This document shows positions 22,920 through 34,813 of a stretch of DNA of 64,000 nucleotides, piece by piece. The stretch's first letter is position 1. Every line of letters starts with the position of its first letter. The position numbers were made by a program, and so were the translations under genes. The notes beneath the pieces are model-generated. The model did no database searches. It was not told the DNA's origin and worked only from the letters and a program-made list of their open reading frames with translations. Source of the DNA: Telmatactis stephensoni (Eukaryota; Cnidaria; Anthozoa; Actiniaria; Isophelliidae); the NCBI GenBank assembly GCA_029948255.1, contig JALIZF010001688.1:241501-305500 (forward strand). The letters are read 5' to 3'.

Positions 22920-23470
22920 AATTTTATATTTGGAAAAGTAAAAAATAATTCATAATGATTTCGAAAATTTCAAGTGACAGTTTACAAGAGTAGAACTTTG
23001 CCTTTGTTCTCGTACCACAGGTTTTCAAAGTTGATTTTCAAAGTTGATTTTTAATGTTGATTTTTTTTAATTAAAAAAATTGTTTTCAAATTGTTTTAAA
23101 AAGTTAATCTTGTTTTCAATGTTGATTTTCAAAGTTAATTTCATGTTGACTTTCATTTCTCTTTTGTTTCTTTTTCTTTTCTTTTTTTCTTTATCTATTT
23201 TTCTTTATTATTTTCTTTATTTTTGATTTTTCTTGAATAATTTCTTATTTTTATTTTTTCTGATAAATTATTTTTGTTTTGCTTTATTCTATTTTTCATT
23301 TTTTTCCTCTCTTTTTTCCTTTCTTTTTTATACAATTTGTATTTATTTTCGTTTATTTTCACTTAACTTTTATATATTTCCACATAGATTTTTATCTGAT
23401 TTATCATAAAACTACACATGTCGCTGTTATTTTGCTATGATAACGATTAGCCACCATAATTGTGACCGGC
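22920..23470. other. T-rich low-complexity DNA
   Basis: GTTGATTTTCAAA units near 23020-23150 grade into an irregular T/C-rich tract to 23350. No gene. Confidence 0.5.
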
Positions 23471-23840
23471 TGCCGGGCATCTAGGCACAGCGAAAAATTA
23501 ATATCTGCCTTTCCCCCGTGTGCACTTCTGAGCTTTCATAAAATTTAGATAATCCAGAAAAACTATTTGTCAGCCAGTTCGATGTCCGGCCATATTGGTT
23601 TCCTTCCCAGTCCCCACGAGGTCTCCTCGGCCTATTGTCTAACAATTTGGGAGTCACATTATTGCATATTCTGTTCCCCCGCCCCTCCCCCACAACAACT
23701 CTTGGGTTTTGCAATCCACGAGTTAACAAAAACATGTTCTTTGTCAGTTTGAAACGCACCGTCACGACCTTTTTACTTGTGCCCAGGCCGTAGAGTTATA
23801 AACTGCAAATGTTTTTTTTTCCTCTGTTCGTCCTGAGGCA

Positions 23841-24128
23841 TTTCTGATTGGTTAAGAACGTAAAAACAATGCCCTTCATTCATCAGTCCTCTAAGGAGGC
23901 GTGAGCTCCTCGAAGCTGGGGAATAAAGACTTGGGCAGGATTTAATGGCGGATAATGGCTGGAGTACAGCTTTGAAAACAGGACCTTTGAGCAGTAAAAA
24001 AAGCAAAGTCGAGCTTTTTACTTGAGGCATACCCAACTCCATTATAAGAGCATTATAATGGACAGCTATTTTCAACTCGATCTCCGATTCTACGGCCAAA
24101 AAATGAAATCTAAAGGGACTTCTTCAAG

Positions 24129-24165
<37 letters not shown>

Positions 24166-25430
24166 CGTCTCAGGCATGAGAAAGCGGGGATGTAAGCCAG
24201 AATTTCGAGCTCTTATCAATTATCATCAAAGCCCAGTGTCCCTCACAGTTCTCACTGCATATGTTGCTAAACGAACAGCAATAGAGGGAGGTCAATTGTA
24301 TATTTCCCATCCAAACAGCCATGAGAGCTAATGGGGCCGGTTTTTGTAATGAATTTGAATATGGAAAACGAAGGAGACTGAAGTTTCCTATTTGACGGCG
24401 CGTTAATTTGGTCACGCAATGTCTTTATTGCTGCGAGCGAAGCGAGTAGCCTCCTATTCGGAACACACTGTATGTGGATGTCACTAGACGAACATGCGAT
24501 ACATACGATCAGCGGTTCAAGTCTACCGTATCGAGAGTCGATTCAAGGATGTCACAAAACGAACACGCGATACATACGATCAGCGATTCACATCTTTCCC
24601 TAAATAAACTAGCTTTTTAAAACCACTTAGTTTTATAATCAGCCGTTTGAGATTGTTTGAAAAATTGCTTTACTCAAAGTGCTAAATATTTTGAACTGTG
24701 TGTGTGTCCGACACTGATCCTTGTAGTTCAATATTGAAGGTCAACTAGCAGTGTTCGTCACACAACGCACAGGAGATAGACAAGAAACATTTGATATATC
24801 AGACAAAACGGTGTACTTTCGTAAGTTTTATGGGAACAGTTAATTCTGCTCGCAGCACTTCACTTTCTATTAGAAATAGCTAGTTATAAGAGCGTTATGG
24901 ACAGCAATTTGAACTGGATCTCCAAAACTACGACCAAAAAGCCAAGTTCAAGTCCGAGATGTTCAACAGATAGTTTTTGATTTAATTTCCAATACATTTT
25001 GACTCGAGCAGCTTCAAGCGACAGCTACCCTGGGCTCCAGGGGTTTATTATTCGCTTTCCTTAGAGCTTAGAGAGAGTTGGCGAGCGCCGAAGGCGCGAG
25101 AAGCGAAAATAAACTCGTCGTGTGACTCTCCTATCAAGTAATAAACGTCGGAACGAGACGATAAACCCCTGGCACCCAGGGTAAGCGACAGCTTGTCTGG
25201 CTCTTTGATTTCAAAAGGAAACTTGAGAATAGACCGAGGACGTCAAACAGGTCATCCAAACAGGAGGGTGTGCTTTCGTGACGTGCACTCTGCAACGTCA
25301 TGTAATACAGGCATTCGCTTTTACCCTAGCAGCTATAAAATTACTTAATAAATATCATTAAATGCCTTTTTAAGGCGATATTTGGCCCGCTTTCACCTGG
25401 GCACGAGTGAACGCACGGGTGCGTCTAGTT
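23841..25430. repeat. Dispersed repeat family A, copy 3 (diverged)
   Basis: The left part matches 33-100 and the right end matches 5095-5190 (GGGCACGAGTGAACGCAC, CGCTTTTACCCTAGCAGC). It includes a GTT microsatellite (24131-24163) and the hairpin-ended block 25027-25182. Confidence 0.55.
25027..25182. mobile_element. Short inverted-repeat element, 156 bp
   Basis: The ends TACCCTGGG-CTCCAGGGG-TTTAT and ATAAA-CCCCTGG-CACCCAGGGTA are inverted for about 23 bases; the interior is GC-richer than its surroundings. Confidence 0.55.
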
Positions 25431-27390
25431 CCTTTTTCCTTTTGGATCGATAAATCACTTATGCTTGTCAGAACTGGTGCCAGTCAGTGCCAGTCAAATC
25501 AAAAGATCAGTTACAATTTATATCCGGGACTTATTTCGATGTGGTTTCTGTATAACGTAGGCCTGGTTACGGGGTCGTTTCAGGTCTTTTGTTGAGGCAA
25601 GAAAAGGATTTTTCTGCAGAATCGTTATCGCTTTTTTCGCCGTTAGATAAATAAGGATTAATGGAGGAAAATGCTCAGAAAAAGTTAAGTATGTGGTGAT
25701 GTATTTATTTGTTTTATGACGTTGTCAGGTTGTACTGAAATGGCGTGCTGTGTCCGTGCTGTGTCGCCATCGACATGTTAGAGTAAACTCCACGGTCTAT
25801 TATTGGTTTGCACGTCACTAAACCTTTCGAATTGATACGACAGAAACCTTGGGATTGTAGGCATTTATTAGTACTAATTATATACAAGCAAAAAATGAAC
25901 ATTTTAATGTTAGTTGAGGCTTGTATATGATTAATACTAATCAAACCTTTGAGATTGCGATCAATTAGCTCAGATACAAGTGGGAACTGAACAAAATGGA
26001 ATCATGATCAGTACTCTTGTCAGTGACTGACGGTGAATTCGAAACCAAGCTCAAAAGAGACATGAGCTCTTCATACAGCTCTTGTAAACATGATCACATA
26101 AACGTCTGGCGGTTACATTTACATAACAAAAGTCGCTCTTATTTACAAATGAAAGGAAAGATATTCGGTTAAGAGGTTAAGAGACATGCAAACCCATCAC
26201 GAAATTTCCCCGAGCATGACTCGAGTGTAGTCGTGAAAGACAAAGAGACTACGATCCGTTCTAGCACTGCCTCTTTTAAAAAGCATTTCTATTTACAAAG
26301 TCGAATCGTCTTGACTAAAATCTGTACAGGCTAATTGAGAGGGTCACCCCGTACTCTCAGAACGAAGCTTCTGATTTGTTGAAATAAACAAAAACAAAGA
26401 ATGGTTGGATTATTGTGAACAATGTGTTTTGTTCTAGCCTTCATTGTTTTTTTTCCTGCTCTTTGTTATTTCAGCAAATCAGACATTTCGTTCTGATCGG
26501 TACGGGGTACCTGAATTGAGAGCTTCCTTGGTAGTCATGGTAACAACTAAATTTATTATTGCGTAAAAAACATCTGATAATAGATAATATTATCACGTAT
26601 AGCCTATTGACCTTGGTTACTATGAATCTGACAAGTTCCTGACTAAAATATATACGAAAAAGCACACTTCTAATCTTATGTTCCAAACTACAATAAACTA
26701 CAGCATTCGGTTCAGTTGTTAGTCTCCCTCGCAGCCGGCGTATTTATCAAAATTAGTTACTCGTTCTTACAACCGGTTTTTTGAAGTAATACCCTTCGGT
26801 CATTTCTTTTAGCATATTCTAATGTAATATCCATATAGTCAGAAACCGTTTATTTTAATGAATAAGCCTTAAATAGAGCGTACACCGTTCATACGAAGAA
26901 AGTTATAATTAGTTACGCAGAGTAACAGTCAATAAACAACCATCGACCCATGTATCACCACTAAATGTAATTACAACGTTAACTGTAATGCTAACCCTAA
27001 ATGTAATACCAGTTTAACCCTTAAATGTAATGAAGGCAATCATTTAGGTTGGGCGAGTTATGTTTGTCAGGACCGAGTCTAAATGGTATACTTAGGAAAT
27101 ATCTAGATATAACACCAAAAAGTGTTTACCGTGGCTCAAGTGATTTCTCTCTCTTACTGACTGAGAGGAAGGGCCGTACGGGAAAAGTTTTGGCCCGAGT
27201 TAGTTGCCTCTGCGAGGTCATGCTGTACGAGGTCCATACAACAGTAGCATTTTATCATATGACTGTATTTTCATTACAATTTTATTGATAGTTTTGGCGC
27301 GCGCGCGCGGGTCCGGGTCAGGATACGGGTTTTTCGGGCCACCTTCAAAAAGCCGTCCGGATCGACCTCACGTCACTTTTTTCGAAGGTT
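25430..27390. other. Intergenic DNA with one hairpin, no gene recognised
   Basis: 26344-26513 is an imperfect inverted repeat (CCCCGTACTCTCAGAACGAA / TTCGTTCTGATCGGTACGGG). 26950-27030 has an AAATGTAAT-rich short repeat. The remainder shows no recognised feature. Confidence 0.45.
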
Positions 27391-27397
27391 TTCTTAA

Positions 27398-28123
27398 GGT
27401 GATTCCTCTATAATTGATCATACCAATAAAAATCGCTATAAATGAGGTATTTTGTAGATTTTGAGTAATTTGTCTCGTAGTTAAGGGGAAAAAAACCGAG
27501 TGGGTCACCGTGCTTGTTTTGGAAATATTGTACATCATTGACAAGGGTATTAATTAGCGATTTCGCACGAACATTCGATGCATTCCAGCTAATTCGATGA
27601 TAAGTCTATCGGATCTCAGAAATAAATCCACAGACTCAGAGTTAGCAGCATTTTAGTAGGAGAAGATAGAATTGTGAATTGTGTCGTACGAAAGCCCATC
27701 AGTTTTACCCGGCTCGATGAAGTGCATTTTAGCACATTTTCTACAAATTTGATAAAAGCCACTTGCGCGCGGAAACGTTCGATTTTGGATATTTTAGTGC
27801 TTTTAATTTTCAAATATGTTGTGTGAATCATTACAACAAAGCCCGTTTTGAAATAAAAAATGAGGGTCACCGTGCTCGTTAGAGAGATATTTTCAAAATC
27901 ATCATCAAATTTTGGAGTAAAATATGCACTTTTCCGAGAAGGTACTTGGGCGAGTTTTACAAAATTAAACTCTCTATTCATCGCAGTAAAAATTGCACAA
28001 ATTTTTCAAAGTGTGTTGTTAAGCATTTCTAGTCGTAATTTGAATGAAAATGACAAAGTCGTAATTCTGTGCTTTTTGAACCATGCGCGGTAGACATGCG
28101 CGGTGCAAAACAGAGGAATCACC
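27398..28123. mobile_element. TTAA-flanked non-autonomous element, 726 bp
   Basis: A perfect 12-bp terminal inverted repeat GGTGATTCCTCT with TTAA at 27394-27397 and 28124-28127. CG-alternating tracts lie on both outer sides. Open frames on both strands inside have no transposase signature. Confidence 0.75.
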
Positions 28124-28724
28124 TTAAGAGCGCGCGCGGGGCCAAATACAGGTCATATGATAAATCACATTTGTAGGGTAAACTAGCCGTCCTAAATACC
28201 AACAGGACTTAACGAATAATGCGACAGACTGATAAACCAGATAACCTCTTGTACAAGGGTACAACAATGGGGGGTTGAAAAGGGGGCTACGAGGAAAAAA
28301 ATGTGCTCTAAGTTAGTTAACTAACTAGCCTGCGCTCAACAAACTTACATACCGTAAAGGACCGAATAAACCCCATGGAACTTGAAAAAGACCTTGAGAC
28401 CTTAAGTTTATCATTTAGCTACTTTGGAATTGCTCTAAAACGTAACTAAGCCAGTAGTAAGATAATCCTGCAGCTGGTAATTTTGTTACGAGACACAAAT
28501 TTATAATTTTCGTTGTGAATTTTCAAATGTGCATATGTCTTTTATTATATTAAACAAGTGTCATGAGCACGCACCACGATAGTTTTTCGGTCACGTCTAG
28601 TCACGTGAAGGTCTTATGATGTTTTACGTACCTATTATGACTTTAAGTTATACCTTGAACTCGGCAAGATGCCTTGTCCTGCCCTTACACGTTGCTTACG
28701 TACGAACGATGTTCCGGGATGACT

Positions 28725-29690
28725 AGGGTATACGGGAACTGCTAAACTATGCCCCAACTCACTAGGAGTAAGTCTTGTAAATTGATCTACGGGTATTATG
28801 CTATAGGGCCGGAACTGCTAAACTATGCCCAACCCACTAGGAGTAAGTCTTGTAAATTGATCTACGGGTATTATGCTATAGGGCCGGAACTCCTAAACTA
28901 TGCCCCAACCCACTAGGAGTAAGTCTTGTAAATTGATCTACGGGTATTATGCTATAGGGCCGGAACTCCTAAACTATGCCCCAACCCACTAGGAGTAAGT
29001 CTTGTAAATTGATCTACGGGTATTAGGCTATAGGGCCGGAACTCCTAAACTATGCCCCAACCCACTAGGAGTAAGTCTTGTAAATTGATCTACGGGTATT
29101 AGGCTATAGGGCCGGAACTCCTAAACTATGCCCCAACCCACTAGGAGTAAGTCTTGTAAATTTGATCTACGGGTATTATGCTATAGGGCCGGAACTCCTA
29201 AACTATGCCCCAACCCACTAGGAGTAAGTCTTGTAAATTGATCTACGGGTATTAGGCTATAGGGCCGGAACTCCTAAACTATGCCCCAACCCACTAGGAG
29301 TAAGTCTTGTAAATTGATCTACGGGTATTATGCTATAGGGCCGGAACTGCTAAACTATGCCCCAACCCACTAGGAGTAAGTCTTGTAAATTGATCTACGG
29401 GTATTAGGCTATAGGGCCGGAACTGCTAAACTATGCCCCAACCCACTAGGAGTAAGTCTTGTAAATTGATCTACGGGTATTAGGCTATAGGGCCGGAACT
29501 CCTAAACTATGCCCCAACCCACTAGGAGTAAGTCTTGTAAATTGATCTACGGGTATTATGCTATAGGGCCGGAACTCCTAAACTATGCCCCAACCCACTA
29601 GGAGTAAGTCTTGTAAATTGATCTACGGGTATTAGGCTATAGGGCCGGAACTCCTAAACTATGCCCCAACCCACTAGGAGTAAGTCTTAT
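28725..29690. repeat. 76-bp tandem satellite, ~13 units
   Basis: The unit includes CCCAACCCACTAGGAGTAAG, TCTTGTAAATTGATCTACGG and GCTATAGGGCCGGAACT. Starts of the AGGAGTAAGT motif fall at 28764, 28839, 28915, 28991 and then every 76 bases, with one 77-base unit. Units differ mainly at two positions (GTATTATGC or GTATTAGGC; AACTGC or AACTCC). A decayed partial unit ends the array. Confidence 0.95.
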
Positions 29691-29868
29691 TTGTAAATTA
29701 ATCTAGGATAAGTCTTGTAAATTGATCTTCAATCGAACATCAATTGATTTATGACTTCAGTGTAATTCAGATGACAAAATATATATTGTACTCTTATTCA
29801 AAGACAACGCTCTTCCTTGTGTATATGACTGACAGCCTGTCACTTAGAATAATCATTAGTTGATTTGC

Positions 29869-29900
29869 TATAAATAGGTCTCACTTGTAATCTGTTCAGT
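29869..29900 (+). promoter_or_regulatory. TATA box and initiator of the RING-like gene
   Basis: TATAAATA at 29869-29876 is followed 27-31 bases downstream by TCAGT (29896-29900), the standard spacing for a TATA/Inr core promoter. The first ATG lies about 35 bases beyond. The promoter starts less than 200 bases after the end of the 76-bp satellite. Confidence 0.6.
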
Positions 29901-29933
29901 TGTTAGTTTAGTTGTGTTCAGTTTGGTTCACTA

Positions 29934-30457
29934 ATGAAAGTAGCCCAAACGAACAAAGGTGACCATTTCTTCGCTCTGCAAGCTAGATGCGCTGCCGCGC
30001 CAAATTCATCTAATTTTACTCGTCCTACTTTTCACAGACGGCCAAAAAACGAAAACGCAAAAACAAACGTCGCGATGCTGCACGACTAGAGAAATACATG
30101 AACAGTCAATGCTACGTGTGCTACACACCAAAGGAACAATCCTCTGTACCCATGCCATGTTGTCGTACCCGTATCCACGAGGAGTGTCTGGCTGAGGCGT
30201 TCTATGCCCAGTATCACCATGGAGAGAATTCTTGCCCCTATTGCCCTACTAGGATAGTAGCTATTAATAGCAGTGAACTACCGCCATCCATCATAGTAAA
30301 TGGTTTTGTACTTTTTACTTTCAATCAAGTACAGTTTGACCATCACCGACACACGTGGTGCCATGATGACGACGTGTTTTACTATGGTTCGCAGCCTGGC
30401 TTGAGTTACACCAATTCAGTGACAGCGAAAGACGGAGAAGGCACGTCTAGTAATTAA
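29934..30457 (+). CDS. Small RING-like zinc-finger protein, function unknown
   Basis: The supported coding part is 30038-30457 (TAA). It begins after a pyrimidine-rich acceptor (tactttttcacag type) with a basic stretch TAKKRKRKNKRRDAARLEKY that could act as a nuclear signal. A Cys/His cluster follows: C-x2-C, then C-C, H-x2-C and C-x2-C (CYVCY, MPCCRTRIHEEC, CPYCP), spaced like a RING or RING-variant finger. A short first exon ATG-AAA (29934-29939) with donor gtagcc would join in frame, leaving a 98-base intron; that donor is weak, so the start is uncertain. About 120-142 residues in all. RING proteins are usually ubiquitin ligases; that role here is inference. The tail shows no known domain. 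A poly(A) signal AATAAA lies at 30740-30745. Confidence 0.6.
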
Positions 30458-30739
30458 TATACGGGGACAGGAGCCCATCAAGATTACCTGAAACTGAATG
30501 GGTACCTTTTTAATATAATATGGATATGAAAGAGAACTGTTTTATATAAAAAAAAAGGAAACCTTTTTTCTAAATAACGGTAGGGGAGGGATCGACGTCG
30601 GAGTTGAGCTTCTCCGTGTAAGGCATTCTCGAGTGCTTGGCGTTTGGTTTCGCTGAGGAAGACTTAAGCTAAACAGAAGTTGTCAGAAGTGCTTGGACAG
30701 AGCACATTTTATCCAAATGATTTCTAATATTGCTTATAT

Positions 30740-30745
30740 AATAAA
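30740..30745 (+). terminator. Poly(A) signal for the RING-like gene
   Basis: A canonical AATAAA about 280 bases after the stop codon in AT-rich DNA; it fits the end of a compact transcript starting near 29900. Confidence 0.45.
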
Positions 30746-30749
30746 CCAA

Positions 30750-32190
30750 ACTTGATTTTATATCACGAATATAATGAATGAATGATCTTAATTGGTAATT
30801 TTTTGTAAATTCAATGCAAATAAACATCTATAATTAAAGGAAAATGGTTATTGTTATTGCATGAGCACAGCTACTTCAAATAACTAGATAGAGCATTTTT
30901 GCATGGCAAACATTTTGTTTGTTCGATTGAAATTTCTAATAATTGGTGCTAACGATGCCATCAAACGCATGCTCAGTTTTTCTCGATATTTTATTCTTTT
31001 TTCATTTTTTCATGTATATTCATGCATCAAAAGGCAATCATGTTTTCTCGTTCAATTAGGAATCAGTTCCTAAGCAAGGTGCGAGAGGTCCGATGCGAGA
31101 GCCGTTGAGGGCGTACACTTCGAACGCTTTATACATGAGCCCCTTGCTCGGGAGAATTGGGAAACCACTCCCCGCACTTCGAAGTAAAATAAATTGCCTC
31201 TGCCGTTTGTCTTTTTTACCTGAAAGTAGTGTTTTCAAGGAGCATTTGCGCTTGCGCGTTCTGCTAACTGGCGGCAAAATTATTTGAAAGCTGAAGAAAT
31301 TTTTGTCAGTGAAGAAATTTGAGTCAATATATATATTTTTCTTCGACAGACACTGATTCCAGTAGATCATATAACTTGTAACTTGTAAGGCCATTAACAC
31401 ATAGCAAAAACTACAAGACATTTCCAGGAGAGACTTTGCAATTAGCCAAAATAACACAATGAAAAAATCAGTCACGAATTTTCAAAATACCACAAGCCCG
31501 TTGCCAGCATATTGATAGGGGAGGTTCGATTTCTACCACATTCGGTTGGGATTAGCGGCTACTTATAAATCAGACCTACATAAGCATCAAAGGCCGCTTG
31601 CCTTTGGAAAGTGTGCCCTTTCCAGGTATGTTGTAAATCGTGGAATGAATGGATTGGACTGGACTACTGAACTGGACTGAGACTGGACTCAAAATGGACT
31701 GAGACAGGACTCGTACTGGATTTAATTAAAATGGACTCAAACTGGACTCAAAATGGACTCAAGCTGGACTCATCTGACTAAAAATAAATGGACTCAGAAA
31801 CTTCTCGGAGTCCATTTTGAGTCCACTTGAGTCGCGTTTGAGTCCATTTGTGTAGTACAGACTGTCCGAAAATGACATTGGCCTCCTCTTATGGAATGTT
31901 TGCTGTGACCATTGAAATACTGTAAATGTTTCTTAAAACTTCTCAAAAAATCGAAGGAACGGGTGAAGGAATATGTTCAGAGCAATGCCCTGGTTTGTCG
32001 AGGTTTTGATAAAAACATCATGATTCACCGGCATTCATTTAGTGAGAAATACAACGTGACTGTAGTTTCTTGACAAGTAATATCGACTGAATCAAGACAA
32101 AGCCTGTCACGCAATGCTCAGAACGTCTAGCGTTGATAGTCGATTACTGACATTACTGGGTTAGTCAAGTTACATTTCTGTTGGAGTTCT
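30750..32190. other. Spacer between RING gene and PMT
   Basis: AT-rich, with the TGGACTCAA repeat at 31659-31850. No gene is recognised; 31900-32190 is the likely PMT promoter region. Confidence 0.45.
31659..31850. repeat. TGGACTCAA-type tandem repeat folding back on itself
   Basis: About a dozen 9-11 base units of TGGACTGA/TGGACTCAA are followed by reverse-oriented units (GAGTCCATTTTGAGTCCACT) at 31810-31848, allowing a hairpin. Confidence 0.75.
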
Positions 32191-32196
32191 ACTTAG

Positions 32197-32277
32197 GTAA
32201 GTCTTGTTGACGTTTTTGCCTCAAAGTCGTCAAACAAACCTTGCATATTCCGAATATAATACTACATCTTTAATCAG
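32197..32277 (+). other. Probable 5' UTR intron of PMT
   Basis: A strong donor (CTTAG|gtaagt) and a matching acceptor (ctttaatcag) enclose 81 bases just before the start codon. This would place a short noncoding first exon ending at 32196. Inferred from splice-site strength only. Confidence 0.45.
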
Positions 32278-32333
32278 TCCACTGCTTATACAATCTCAAA
32301 ATATCTAAAGTTACAGATATAAAGTGATCACAC

Positions 32334-32456
32334 ATGGCGGGACTAGAATTAGAAGCATCATGGAATAACGATTTGTACACTGATTTGGAAATCCTTCGTT
32401 TGGAGAAGATGTATGGTAAAGGATTTGTCAGTAATGGAGGTCTGGAGTCCACAAAG
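32334..32456 (+). CDS. PMT: PMT coding exon 1
   Basis: 41 codons from [20 protein letters not shown] to GLESTK, donor AAG|gtaata. It carries the substrate-side LYTD segment and the family motif [11 protein letters not shown]. The ATG is the first in this frame after a short 5' UTR. Confidence 0.88.
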
Positions 32457-34735
32457 GTAATAAAACAGTTTCTAATGATGTGACCTTATGCTCTGCATTA
32501 TCAAACATGCAAAATGTTATGCAAAATTTGATAAATTCTACCAACGGGAGGGGGGGGGGGGGAATTCGGACTTCATGGTAAAAGGATCGGGTATGCTCGT
32601 CGTATCTCTTAGGGATAAAAATCAGCGATTTGATATCTTTTAGGGTGTTAAAATTGAAGTTTAGAGTTTTAGCATTTCCTGGTCTCTCTTAGGGTATCAA
32701 AAGAGCCCATCGCTTATTATCTTGTTCTCAAATGGAAGAAATTTGCCCAACAAAAGCATGTCGACCCGTTCAATTTTATGTTCATCATAATAATGTTCAT
32801 TAGCTTGTTATCACTGGTATCTCTTAGGGGTTAAAAATCGTCCAGCCACGCCCTTCTTAAAAGACTTCCGATACCTTTTAGGTGTTTTTTAAAATTTCCG
32901 ACGAGCATCCCCGTTCCCCGTTCCTTTTACGATGGATGTCCCCCCCCCCCCCCCCCCCCCCCCCCCACCCCCGGTTGTACCATTTGCAACAGTGGTTTGT
33001 TTTCACTGATTCAATCATTTTTTCACATTTTTCACTGAACACAACAGTTTTCTAGTTGTGCTGTGCATGTGCTTGGCTCTGTCGTCGTGTACTACCAGAA
33101 TCTATTGTTTTATAATACAAAAACATAGTGTAGAGTTCTTTGTTTTTAGCATTGTTCCATTGTGAGCGCCGCGGTTCTTGTTAACCGGTACAAGACGAAA
33201 CCACCGGTTTCTTGCGCTTACTGTAAAATGGTGTACCTGTGTAAAAAATCCCGGTGTTCAATCTGGATAAAAATCGATTTCGCATAATCAATCGATAAAT
33301 CGATATTGATCCATGATACTCTCTTAATCGATATTTTTCGAAAGACCAATGAGCAGCACTTCAGATGCTAGGTTGTAAAACTTTTTATTTCTCCTACGCG
33401 TTTCGCCTAACTGTAGACTTCTTCATTTAGTTTTACAATTTACGTTAAAAGTCTTGCATTTAAGACTATAATATTGATTATAGCTATAACTGCGTCCCCA
33501 AAACATTCATTCACCACCTATGTTGTTTCCAGCATGGGTCGTGTCCTGTATAAAACGTAAAGCTAAGTTCACTTCTAGTTATTTTATCAACTTCCAATGC
33601 GTAGAGTTAGGCACGCTTGACAGTCATTGTAAAACTACCTGAAGACGGTTTAGCTACATAGTTAGACGAAGCACATAGGAGAAATACATACATTAATTAA
33701 GAAAAAATAACAAATAAGTGGGTTTTTTTTGTATTTCAAAAAATAAAATAAAAAACCACTTTCATCGATTTTCGATATAATTACTGACTAATTTTATCGA
33801 TGATATCGATTATAATCAATTAATTCAATTATCGATTTTTATCGATCTAACCATTTATGAACAGGCTTGATTTCATGCATCATATTGAAGTTATTTGCTG
33901 TCATTGCGCAGTATGTTTTGAATTAAGTAATCAAAACTGGAATCGCTATGGCTGCCCCACGCTAAATATTATTGCTTTACCTTTTGACCTATTTTATTAG
34001 TCGGCAATTGATTTTTGATAAATGTCAATTAACGTGATCGTCATGTGTTACTCGCATGATGTTGTACGTACAATGGCTGACCTTGCTATCCCGTGGTGGC
34101 AAACGTTTTTTTTTTCCGCGACCCCTTCCCCTTGAGGGAGATTGTTTTTATATCTATTTGTTCGTTTTGATAATGCGATCGGGCATGAACACCAATTGCT
34201 TCACTATACTCTAAGAGTAATGATAGAGAAAAGCGTGTACGGGTAAACCTGCTACGTCATCATCACTTTCATCATTCACGAAAAGTCGTTATCGTGGAGA
34301 TCGTGGACATCAGAAACAACACTAAATCCTTAGAAGCAAATAATTATCGATTTTCTCCTTTTTCAAGGAATATGTGAATATGTTGGAGCTGAAACCAGGT
34401 CAGAAAGTTCTTGATGTTGGTTGTGGAATAGGAGGCAGTGCTTGCTACATGTACAAGGTATTTGTACCTAATCCTCTCTACTAGTGATGGTGTTCTTACC
34501 TTCTCAAAATCTTCTACAACCACATTTTCTCTGTTGTAGAATTTTGCTGTTGATGTACTTGCCGTTGACCTGTCTTCAAACATGATAAAAATTGGAAAGC
34601 AGCGAGCTATGGAAACACAATGTGCAGACAAGGTACTCGCTGACCATCAATTAAAAACCACGCAAGTATACAGCTTGCACCACGGAATGAATGGAAATCT
34701 CAAATATACTATTATATATTATAGATATTTCTAAA

Positions 34736-34813
<78 letters not shown>

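Noticed and set aside
26950..27040. Telomere-like repeats (CTAAA-TGTAAT)
   Set aside because: Irregular AAATGTAAT units, not TTAGGG; ordinary AT-rich sequence.
28725..29690. CRISPR-like regular repeat array
   Set aside because: Units are head-to-tail 76-bp copies with no unique spacers; the genome is eukaryotic. It is a tandem satellite.
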